Position numbers and translations under genes: made by a program. The notes under the pieces were generated by a model. It saw nothing but the letters and a program-made list of their open reading frames with translations. It had not been told where the DNA came from and made no database searches. Source: Thiocystis violascens DSM 198 (GTDB lineage Bacteria > Pseudomonadota > Gammaproteobacteria > Chromatiales > Chromatiaceae). From it: a stretch of 64,000 nucleotides of DNA. Within the stretch, counting starts at the first letter, position 1; each line of letters starts with the position of its first letter. The stretch covers positions 1,707,478-1,771,477 of the forward strand of contig NC_018012.1 in assembly GCF_000227745.2 (NCBI RefSeq), written 5' to 3'. Shown in pieces: positions 51,898-60,949 of the stretch.

Positions 51898-52284
51898 GCC
51901 GCGCTGGATCCAGGGGAAATCGGACGTGAGGTTCCCTCGGTTGTTCGTCTTCCAAGGGAGGGCAAGCAACCTGATCGGCCTCAAATCCGTATGCGCTCGA
52001 CCTCCTCCAGGTTAATTTACGTGAGTTCTGCTTAAGAATCTTTTGAATTCAATATGATCAGCTGATCATGGTCGCAAGCTTCTGCTTGTGCTGGTTGCCG
52101 AGAATGACTGCCCGGCACGTTTGGCTCGACTAATGATCGACGGCCGCATCGGGTTCGCGTGTTTGATGCCAAGGCAAACTGGCTGGCGAATCTTGACCCG
52201 CGGCCGCGACTAGGGCGAGCGCGATGAACGGGTACGGCCGCGCGCGGATCACCCGTCCTACATCGACCAGGATTGCCGGTCGGA
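51898..52284. other. Noncoding gap with a repeat copy
   Basis: This gap contains one member (51926-51957) of an inverted repeat pair shared with 58518-58549, then an AT-rich stretch (52010-52070) with TGATCAGCTGATCA (52059-52072), a perfect 14-bp palindrome. Frames in the second half look like shadows. No gene is supported. Confidence 0.45.
51926..51957. repeat. Inverted repeat copy A (flanks the helicase locus)
   Basis: GTGAGGTTCCC and TCTTCCAAGG here are the reverse complement of CCTTGGAAGA and GGGAACCTCAC at 58518-58549, with a similar spacing. The copies are diverged in the middle. They could be ends of an old mobile unit or members of a dispersed repeat. Confidence 0.5.
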
Positions 52285-52722
52285 CTAGCTCTGGCGATGC
52301 CTCTTCCGCTGCGCCTTGAGCGTATCCGCCAGCAGGCCGATCAGGACACCGCCGGCGCCAACCAACAGCCACAGCGGGAGTCTCACCCCGCCTCCCACTG
52401 CCACGAGGCCCGCCCCCGCATTCCCGACCACGAGAAAGGTCGCCACGATGGAGCCGATGCCCAGTCGCAAGGCCCATGAACGCGCGTCCCAGACGCCGTG
52501 CTTCAAGGCCAAAGAAAGCAGCTTGACCAGCGGCCACGCGGCCTTGCGATCACGGGTTAGCGCCAGCATGGCCACCGCCTTCTTGCCACCGCGCAAGGTT
52601 CCGTCACGAATGGCGCCCAGCCCCCGTGACCACTCCAGAAGCCGCTGTTGCTCGGCCGGGGGAAGACGCAGCAACGCTTGGACGATTGCGGGTTCAGCCG
52701 CGGTTTCTTGCACTTCCGACAC
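52285..52722 (-). CDS. Small membrane protein (GTG start)
   Basis: The 145-aa protein has a helical soluble N-terminus (VQALLRLPPAEQQRLLEWSRG) and two hydrophobic segments near the C-terminus (SIVATFLVVGNAGAGLVAVGG and LPLWLLVGAGGVLIGLLAD). A strong AGAGGAAAG site sits 6 nt upstream of the GTG at 52722. It is divergent from the giant helicase gene 193 bp away. The family is not known to me. Confidence 0.6.
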   Translation of the reverse strand: MSEVQETAAEPAIVQALLRLPPAEQQRLLEWSRGLGAIRDGTLRGGKKAVAMLALTRDRKAAWPLVKLLSLALKHGVWDARSWALRLGIGSIVATFLVVGNAGAGLVAVGGGVRLPLWLLVGAGGVLIGLLADTLKAQRKRHRQS

Positions 52723-52915
52723 GGATCTTTCCTCTTTAAAGCGTTGCAACCGATTCGACGCATGGCCTGCTACCGTCACGGTCTCAGGGTGGGCACACAA
52801 TGGATGCGAATGACCGTCCCTTGTGGGCATTGCACAGGATATTCGCCCGCAGTGGGTTATATTACCCCTAGTCTTGAGCACAAGGATTCCGCAACCGTGT
52901 TAGCACGCGAAGTGA

Positions 52916-55900
52916 ATGGGCGCCACGCCTGACCAACCCCGCGCCCGGTGTTTATGCCTCGATATCGAAACCGCGCGCCGAGATGCACTCATCCTGCGCG
53001 AGATTGGCGCTTTTCGGCCCGATCTCGATCAACGCCTGCGGCTTTCCGCTCGATCGCCCACGCTGGTTGCCCAGTTAGACGCGCTGACCAAAGGTGCAGG
53101 CTTTGTCTTGGGCCACAACATCATCGCGTTCGATCAACCGACACTCGCCCTCCTCCATCCCGGTCTGGCCTTGCATCGACTCCCGCTCATCGACACGCTT
53201 GAGCTTTCGCCGATCGCCTTCCCGCAGAATCCCTACCACCGACTGGTCAAAGACTACAAGCTGTGCACGACGACACGGAATAACCCCGTGCAGGATGCGG
53301 AGCTGGCCTATCGGTTATTTCTCGATCAACGGACCGCGCTCAAAACCCGTGCGACCGAACACCCGGATGAAGCGCTCTGCCTGCATTTTCTGTTGTCGGC
53401 GGAGAACGGCAAGGGCGTCGCCAACCTCTTTGCCACCCTGCGCCAGTCGCTCAAACCGTCGCTGTCCGACACCGTGGCCGCCTGGGAGCGCGCAACGGCC
53501 GGCAAAGTCTGCCGCACGGGGCAACGGCAGGTCGTCGAACGCTGGCTGTCCGATCCGGACTGGCAGCAACCGCTGGCCTATGCCCTGGCCTGGCTACGGG
53601 TGGCTGGCGGCAATTCGGTACTTCCTCCCTGGGTGCGGTTGCGCTTTCCCAAAACCCGTGCGGTGATCGCCGCGCTGCGCGATGTCCCCTGTCGCGATCC
53701 GGACTGCGTTTGGTGTCGCGAGCAACACGACCTCGACCGACGGTTGCCGCACTACTTCCCTGGCATCACGCAGTTTCGCGCCACGCCAGCCACACCCGAT
53801 GGGCGCTCCCTGCAACGGGCCATCGTCGAGAATGGCGTTGGCGGTCGGTCTACCCTGGCCATTCTGCCCACTGGCGGCGGCAAATCCTTGTGTTTCCAAC
53901 TCCCGGCACTGGCACGCTACGACCGCAACGGGAGCCTGACGGTCGTGATCTCGCCGCTGCAATCGCTGATGAAGGATCAGGTGGATAGCCTGGAAGCGCG
54001 CGGCATCGCCTGCGCGGGCTATCTCAACAGCCTGCTCAGTCCGCTGGAACGGCGCGCCATGCTGGACAAGCTGCGCCTGGGCGATCTGGGATTGATCTTC
54101 GTCGCGCCCGAGCAGTTTCGCAGCACGGCGTTCGCGAGCGCCCTCATGCACCGCGACATCGGGGCCTGGGTGTTCGACGAAGCGCACTGTCTCTCCAAAT
54201 GGGGACATGATTTCCGGCCAGACTATCTCTACGTGTCGCGCTTCATCAAAGGGCGCCAGAAGGACAACCCTTCGCCGGTGTTCGGCTTCACCGCCACCGC
54301 CAAGCCGGATGTGGTGGCGGATATCCGTGCCCATTTCGAACAGCGACTCGGCCTGACGCTCGAACGGCTGGAAGGCTGCGTGAGCCGCGACAATCTCGTC
54401 TACGAGGTGCGCGCGGTCCCGGCGCCGGCAAAGTATGGCGAGATCCTGAGCCTGCTGCGCGAGCGGCTGAACGAGGACGGCGGGGCCATCGTGTTCTGCG
54501 CGCGCCAAAAAACCGTGGAGGAAGTCGCCGCGTTCCTCAACGCCGCCGGTCTCGACTGCGGCTTTTTCCACGGCGGCATGCCGCCGGCCGACAAACGCGC
54601 CGTCCAAGAGGCTTTTTTAGCGGGCACGCTGCGCGTCATCGCCGCGACCAATGCGTTCGGCATGGGGGTCGATAAACCCAACGTGCGACTGGTCATTCAT
54701 CTCGATACGCCCGGCTCGCTGGAGAACTACCTCCAGGAAGCCGGGCGCGCCGGACGCGACCAGGCGCCGGCGCGGTGCATCCTGCTGTTTGACGACGCGG
54801 ATCTCGAGGTGCAGTTCCGCCTGCTGAAACACTCCCGCCTGACCCAGCATGACATCCACGCCATCCTCAAGGCCCTGCGCGCCATCGAGCGCAAGGATCG
54901 CAGCGAGGGCCAAGTGGTGGTCACCAGTGGGGAGATCCTGCTGGAGATTCCGGACCAGCATCGGATCGATCCCGATGCGAAGGACGCCGATACCAAGGTG
55001 CGGATCGCCGTGGCCTGGCTGGAAGAAGCCCGCCTGCTCGAACGTCACGAGAACCATACCCGCGTGTTCCCTGGTAGCCTGCTGGTGGCCAGCCTGGACG
55101 AGGCGCGGATCGCGCTGCGCAGGAAGCTCGGCGCCGCAGCCGACATCGATCCCTATCTGCAGATCCTCTCGGCCCTGCTCCAGGCCGACGACGACGAAAG
55201 CCTGTCGACCGACGAGCTGATGCTGGTCACCGGGAAGGACTCGCGCACCCTGCAGGCGATGCTGCGTGAACTCGACCAATGGCAACTGCTGTCCAACGAC
55301 ACCGAAATTGGCATCACCCTGGATCGCGAGCCGGAGACCGTGCAGCGGCTCGACGACTTGGCCCGCATCGAAACTGCCCTGCTTGCCAATCTGCGCGAGG
55401 CGGCGCCTGACGCGGATCAGGGTGACTGGCAGCTCCTGAATGTACGTCGCCTGTGTGACACCCTCCGCCGGGACGCTGAAGTGGAATTCGACCCGGAACG
55501 GCTGTCGCGTCTGCTGAAGGCGTTTGCCGAACCCTTTGGCGATGGCGTCGGGCAGCGTGGTTGCTTTGCCCTACGCCCGGCTGGTCCGGACCACCGATCT
55601 GTCAAACTGCTGCGCACCTGGGCCGACATCGCACGGATCGTTCAGCGTCGCCGGGTTCTGGCTCAGGCGTTGGTGACGCACTTTCTGGGCGTGCGTCAAG
55701 GCAACACGCGCTTGGTCGTCTGCAAGCAGGGAGAGTTGGAAAGGGCCTTACAGACCGATCTCACGCTTCAGGAGTTGGACGTTCGCCACTGGGATGTGGC
55801 GCTGTCCTCGGCGTTGCTCTATCTGGATGCCAACGAGGTGCTGCATCTCGCGCGGGGTAAAGCGGTGTTCCGCGCCGCCATGCGCATTGAACTCAACGCC

Positions 55901-58124
55901 GAGGCGCGTCGGCGTCAGTTCAACAAATCCGATTATGCCGAACTCGCGTTGCACTATCAGGACAAGATCGTCCAGGTGCATGTGATGGCCGAGTACGCCA
56001 AGCTCGCCCTCGACAAGGTTCAGGCGGCGATGGGGTTCATCCTCGACTATTTCCGGCTCGACCGGGCCGAGTTCACCCGTCGTTACTTCGCCGGCCGCCA
56101 GGACGTGCTGGCGATCGCCACGACCGAGGCCGCCCACCGCCGTATCCTCGCCGATCTGCGAAATCCGGACCAGCAGGCGATCGTGGCGGCCCCCCTGGAA
56201 GGGAGTCAGTTGGTGCTGGCGGGGCCTGGTTCGGGAAAAACGCGGGTGATCGTCCACCGTGTCGCCTGGTTGCTGCGTGAATGCCTGGTGTTGCCAGAAG
56301 CGATTTTGGTCCTCGCCTACAATCGCGCGACCGCCGCCGAGATCCGCCGACGGCTCTGGGCGCTGGCCGGCCCGGATGCCGGGGGCGTGGCAGTGCAGAC
56401 CCTGCACAGCCTGGCCATGCGACTCACCGGAACCAGCTATGCGGTGGCCATCGAGCGCGGCGAGTCCCTGGATTTTGGGGCGGTGATTCGCCAGGCCGCG
56501 GCCCATCTGCGCCAAGCCGACGCGGGGAATGGCCACGGTGCGTCTTTGGCGCGCGATCGCCTGCTCGCGGGCCTGCGTTTCCTGCTCATCGACGAATACC
56601 AGGATATCAACGGCGACCATTACGACCTGATCAGCGCCGTGGCCGGGCGCACGCTCCAGAGCGAAGAAGATCGACTCTCGCTGCTGGCGGTGGACGACGA
56701 CGATCAAAACATCTACGCCTTCGATGGCGCCAATGTCCGCTACATCCGACAGTTCGAGGCCGACTATCAAGCCCGGCGCTTTTCGCTGATCGAGAATTAC
56801 CGCTCAAGCGGGCACATCGTCGCGTGCGCCAACCGGGTGATTGCCCGGGCGCGCGACCGCATGAAGGCGGGGCAGGACATTCGGGTCAACCATGCCCGCC
56901 GTGACCAGCCGGCGGGAGGCGACCATGCCACGCTCGATCCGGTGACGGGTGGGCAGGTGCAGATTCTCGAAGTCCCGCAGGATCCCCGCTTGGAAGTCCA
57001 GATGGCCCTGGCCGAACTCCAGCGCCTGTCGGCACTGGAGCCGGCGCGGCGCGGGCAATGGGGGCGGTTTGCCGTCATGGCGCGGCGCTGGGAGGATCTC
57101 GAACCCCTGGCGGCCCTGTGCCGGCGGCGGCGCATTCCGGTGCGATTGCTGCGCGATGCGCAGCAGCCGAATCTGCATACCACGCGCGAAGGACACACCC
57201 TCCTGAGCCTGCTGAGAGGCGCGGGGCGCCGAACCGGGCGCGCGCGGGTGCTGCCCGACCAGGCCATGTATCAGGCCAAGCTATCCGCGCCGAACCGGGC
57301 GCGCGCGGGTGCTGCTGCGCGCCGGCACGTTATCGCGTTGGTTTCGCCGGCGTTATGGTGTCACGGTCGACGCCCTGATCGAGCATCCCTTTCGGGCGGC
57401 GCTGGCGCAACTGATCTCGGAGATTGAATGGGCTGCGCCCGGTGGCGAGCGGGTCGTGGCCGATCTCATCGACGCGCTCTACGAGTTTGGCCCGGGTGGC
57501 AAGGCATTGGCGGAGGCGCGCCCCAATGGGCCGCTGATGTTGATGACGGCGCACCGCGCCAAGGGCCTGGAATTCGACCATGTGCTCATCCTCGACAGCG
57601 GGGGTTGGCGCAGCCGCGACGACGATGAACGTCGACTGTTCTACGTGGCCATGACACGCGCTCGCCAGTCCCTGACGCTCTGCGAAGCGATGGGAAGACC
57701 GCACCCCTTCGTGGGCGAGACGGACGGACTGGCGCTGCGAACCCGGCCGGCGGTACCCGTCTTGGAGCCAACGCTCGCAAACCGCATCCAGCTTGCCGAT
57801 CCGGAGAAAATCGTCCTGTCCTGGCCGGGCTATTTCGCCCCGTGCGCGCCGATTCACCGCGCCCTGGCCGCGCTCGAGGTCGGCCATTCGCTGATGTTGC
57901 GCGCGCGTCCCGATGGCCATCCCGGCTGGGAGCTGGTGGACCTTCAGGGTGTTGCGGTGACCCGGATGTCCGCCAAGTTTCGCCCGCCGGACGGCGAGAT
58001 CGTCGCGGTCCGGGTCGCGGCCGTGCTGGTTAGGTCTGCCAAGGAAGACCAGCAAGGATTGCGCTGCCCGTGCTGGGAACTGATCTTGCCGGAGATCGAG
58101 TCTGTTCCTGCGAAGACGTCCTGA
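52916..58124 (+). pseudogene. Exonuclease-RecQ-UvrD fusion helicase, split by a 61-bp insertion
   Basis: Part 1 (52916-57427, 1503 codons) has a DEDD exonuclease start (LCLDIETARR, VLGHNIIAFDQ) and a CxxC patch (CRDPDCVWC). RecQ-type helicase boxes follow (Walker A PTGGGKS near 320, FDEAHCLSKWGHDFRPDY, QEAGRAGRDQ), and then a winged-helix region. UvrD boxes come last (AGPGSGKTRV near 1101, LIDEYQDING, DDDDQNIYAFDGA). Part 2 (57309-58124) has the UvrD end motifs TAHRAKGLEFDHVLILD and FYVAMTRARQSL. A 61-bp insertion at about 57255-57315, bounded by 29-bp direct repeats, shifts the frame. Removing it restores GRARVLLRAGTLSRW and one protein of about 1715 aa. Confidence 0.85.
57226..57315. repeat. 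29-bp direct repeats causing a 61-bp frame-breaking insertion
   Basis: GCGCCGAACCGGGCGCGCGC plus 9 more identical bases occur at 57226-57254 and again at 57287-57315. The 32 bp between them read GACCAGGCCATGTATCAGG and flanks. The insertion length is not a multiple of three and breaks the helicase frame. Confidence 0.88.
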
Positions 58125-58640
58125 AACGCTGACCAGAGACTTCATGAAAAGTACATACACGTAGGCTAAGACGCCACTGGAGGGCTGTCAGGAGCCCGGC
58201 ATCGCCGCCGCGCCGGCCAGTTCAAGGGTCGCCTGATCGCCTAACACCGCCTGGATTTCGACCAGGGTCGGCGGGCGCGTGGAGGCCGGCTCGTCGTGTC
58301 GCCCAAGACAGGTGAGGCGCATCAGGTTGGGATCCTGGCGCGCATCGCGCCAGAAGTGATCGCCGAACCGGACCATCGGCGAGCCCCCGCTATCGTCATG
58401 GCCTGCCAACTGGAACTGGGCCTTGCCGCCCGCGCCGGGAGGCCGATCCACGCTGGACACCAGGGCTTCGGGATCTTCTGCATCATTGTCTCCAGTATGA
58501 ACGTCAGTTTACGTCACCCTTGGAAGATGAAATCTCGGGGGAACCTCACCCCTCGGTGCGTCTGCCATCCGTCGCGAGGCGTTTGATTTTGTTCAAACTC
58601 GTGCGCGTGGCTCGGAGGGGAGTTATTGTCTTGAAACGCC
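58125..58640. other. Gap with one doubtful small frame and repeat copy B
   Basis: A 90-aa minus-strand frame (58188-58460, SSVDRPPGAGGKAQFQLAG) is present but I see no family likeness, and it may be a gene remnant. Repeat copy B (58518-58549) follows. The rest shows nothing I can support. Confidence 0.35.
58518..58549. repeat. Inverted repeat copy B
   Basis: CCTTGGAAGATGAA and GGGAACCTCAC match, in inverse orientation, the copy at 51926-51957. The helicase gene and its divergent membrane-protein gene lie exactly between the pair. Confidence 0.5.
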
Positions 58641-59267
58641 ACTCCCGATCCGGGCAAAGGGGAGTTTGGGGAGTTTGGGGAGTTTTTCCCTGGGTAACGC
58701 CGGGGTGTAACAATCTGGCGGTCTATGGCCTGTTCGGGGTTGTGATGTGGCCCACAAAAAACCCGCCGAAACGGGTCCGGTCTCGATCATGGCGCTGTCC
58801 GATGACTTCCTCGCGCCGCTACATGTGCCGTGCTTCTTGGCCGCGAGCGCGGACGATTTCCGAGAGTCCAGATCGTCGAAAATCTGGAAACAAAAAACCT
58901 CGACATCTTCGTCCAGCAGCATCAAAAACCGCTCGGCTTCGGCTTTGCGGTCGGCGACCGCCGTTGACGGGTGCCGGCGGAGCAGACGGCTGTTCCTGTG
59001 CCGCCATCCCTGCATCCGCGCTATCGTTCGCTTCATCAACTGCTTGATTTTTATTTGTATTGTCGCCCTTTCCGCTCGCCACGGCGGGGGTTTCGTTTTT
59101 CTGGGTGATCATGACCGTAGATGCCAGCCAAAATGCCTTCTTGTGCAGGCGGCTCGATGTCGATCGCGACGGGGCGGATTGCAAAGATGGCCGCGTCCAA
59201 ATCGGAGAAAATCCATCGCGCTACCTGAAAGTCGGTCGGGCAAGACCTTCGCCAAGCCAGCCAACAA
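58640..59267. mobile_element. Relic of an element related to the tRNA-Thr element
   Basis: At 58741-58800 the sequence parallels the left end of the tRNA-Thr element (ACCCGCCGAAACGGGTC, then TCTCGATCATGG, as at 13964-14000). At 59060-59112 (minus) it encodes MITQKNETPAVASGKGDN, the counterpart of the primase start MTPVPQKNETPVVASDQG. Only about 600 bp separate these two parts, against 7 kb in the full element. A three-copy tandem GGGGAGTTT lies at 58659-58685. Confidence 0.75.
58819..59112 (-). pseudogene. Primase N-terminal remnant
   Basis: The frame from ATG 59112 gives MITQKNETPAVASGKGDNTN-type sequence for about 45 codons. The other minus-strand frame then carries a more protein-like segment (AERFLMLLDEDVEVFCFQIFDD), similar to the start of phage or plasmid primase-type proteins. 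The remnant thus looks like a frameshifted, truncated replication gene. Confidence 0.6.
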
Positions 59268-60389
59268 TTAGAAACCTGATGTGCTTGTCTGGTCCGCCGC
59301 CCCCATACCCCGCGCCCGCTCGACCCGCCGGGCGAGTTCATCCGCTCCAGCCGCCGGCCCGATCAACTCAGGCCAACCGCAACCGTGGCGCGCGATCAAA
59401 TCGGCCAGCATCTCCAGATGATCGGGGCGGTCGTTCAAGCAGGGGATATAGCTGTAGTCCCGGCCGCCCGCGTCGAGAAAGAGATGACGGTTCTCTTCGT
59501 CGATCTCCTCGATGGTCTCCAGGCAGTCGGCCGAAAAGCCCGGCGAAAGCACCTGTACCGATTTCACGCCCGCGGCGCCCCAGTCCTTCAAGGTGACGTC
59601 CGTATAGGGCTTGAGCCACTCTTGTTTGCCCAAACGCGACTGGAAGGAGAGGAACCAGCGTTCGGGCGCCAGTTCCAGCCGTTCGGCGACCAGCCGGGCG
59701 GTCTTTTGGCACTGACAGTGGTAGGGATCGCCCTGCTCGAAATACTCCACGGGAATGCCATGGAAGGAAAACAGCAGGCGCTCCGGCTCGCCGTGCGCGG
59801 CCCAGTGATCGCGGATACTCGCAGCCAGGGCGTCGATGTAGCCGGGCTCGTCGTGATACTGGTTGATGAAGCGCAGTTCCGGCAGCCAGCGCCAGCGGGT
59901 CAGCTCATGCGCGATCGCATCGAAGGCCGAGCCGACGGTGGAACCGGAATACTGCGGATAGAGCGGGAACACCAGGACGCGGCGGGCATTGGCCTGTCGC
60001 AACTCAGCCAGGGCCGAGGAAATGGATGGGTTGCCATACCGCATCCCCAAGGCGACCTTGACCGATCCCTGGAAACGATCGCTCAACAGACCTTGCAGCG
60101 CCGTCGCTTGGCGTCGCGCGATGGCGAGCAGGGGCGAGCCATCGGCGGTCCAGACGGATTGGTAAGCTTTGGCAGAGCGCGCCGGACGGGTGCGCAGAAT
60201 GACGCCATGCAGGATCAGCCACCAGGGCAGCCGCGCCATTTCCACCACGCGCGGATCCCAGAGAAATTCGGCCAGATAGCGGCGCACGTCAGGCACGCTG
60301 GGCGTGTCCGGGGTGCCGAGATTGGTCAGGAGGATCCCCAGGCATTCCGGGGTGTCGTGGCGGTAATCGGGTGTGTTGACGAAGGTCAT
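59268..60389 (-). CDS. hemH: Ferrochelatase
   Basis: This enzyme inserts Fe2+ into protoporphyrin IX in the last step of protoheme synthesis. The 373-aa protein shows GILLTNLGTPDTPSVPDVRRYL at the N-terminus, the conserved His region LFSFHGIPVEYFEQGDPYHCQC, and LSFQSRLGKQEWLKPYTD. The C-terminal Glu region VLSPGFSADCLETIEEIDEEN is also intact. The length is normal. Its start overlaps the hemerythrin-like gene's stop by 4 nt, so the two are coupled. The relic element ends directly at its 3' side. Confidence 0.96.
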   Translation of the reverse strand: MTFVNTPDYRHDTPECLGILLTNLGTPDTPSVPDVRRYLAEFLWDPRVVEMARLPWWLILHGVILRTRPARSAKAYQSVWTADGSPLLAIARRQATALQGLLSDRFQGSVKVALGMRYGNPSISSALAELRQANARRVLVFPLYPQYSGSTVGSAFDAIAHELTRWRWLPELRFINQYHDEPGYIDALAASIRDHWAAHGEPERLLFSFHGIPVEYFEQGDPYHCQCQKTARLVAERLELAPERWFLSFQSRLGKQEWLKPYTDVTLKDWGAAGVKSVQVLSPGFSADCLETIEEIDEENRHLFLDAGGRDYSYIPCLNDRPDHLEMLADLIARHGCGWPELIGPAAGADELARRVERARGMGAADQTSTSGF

Positions 60390-60949
60390 CCAGTGGTCTC
60401 GGGTTCGGCCTGTTCGGACAGGTAACGATAGAGCGCCCGGAAGCGCACCGGGTCCGGGGTGCCGAACAGAGGGTCTTCAACGGTCGGCGCCTGCGCGGCG
60501 ATCGACTCCCAATCTCCGTCGTCGAGCGTTTGCAGGGCGAGCGGATAGGCGTCGCCATCCTCCATCATCATGTGCGTGCGCATGCTCGCGACCAGTTCGC
60601 GGCCATCCGCCTCGACATCCTCGCGCAGCAGCACCTCTTCGTTGAGGATGCCGTTGAGCGACTGGCGAAAACGCTTGCCAACCTGGCTCAATCCGGGATG
60701 CTGACGCATCAGCAGCTCGAACAGGTCGGCCTGCGCAACGCCCTTGTCGAGGACACGCTGAAAGACCAGATCCTCGGTCGGGTGATGGACGATGTCGGCA
60801 TAGCTGTCGAGATATTCGAGCATCTCGTTCATCAGATCGTAATCGGGCTCGGCGCCTTCATGGAAGCGATCGAGCAGGCTATCGAAAAGAGCGAGCAGTT
60901 TTTTCTGCCGGGCGTGGTCTTGCGTGAGTCGTTGCATCAACGCATGCAT
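60386..60949 (-). CDS. Hemerythrin-like domain protein
   Basis: The 187-aa helical protein has the hemerythrin HHE pattern: LTQDHARQKKLLALF, YADIVHHPTEDLVF, LMRQHPGLSQ and RTHMMMEDGDAYPLA, giving His/Glu ligands for a di-iron centre. A role in iron or oxygen/NO handling fits its translational coupling with hemH. I chose MHALMQRL at 60949. The longer frame enters TnpB element sequence, and its native promoter was probably displaced by that insertion. Confidence 0.85.
   Translation of the reverse strand: MHALMQRLTQDHARQKKLLALFDSLLDRFHEGAEPDYDLMNEMLEYLDSYADIVHHPTEDLVFQRVLDKGVAQADLFELLMRQHPGLSQVGKRFRQSLNGILNEEVLLREDVEADGRELVASMRTHMMMEDGDAYPLALQTLDDGDWESIAAQAPTVEDPLFGTPDPVRFRALYRYLSEQAEPETTG

Noticed and set aside
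52130..52537. 135-codon minus-strand frame downstream of the HupE-like gene
   Set aside because: It overlaps the better supported small membrane protein gene in another frame and has only Arg/Gly/Ala-biased composition.
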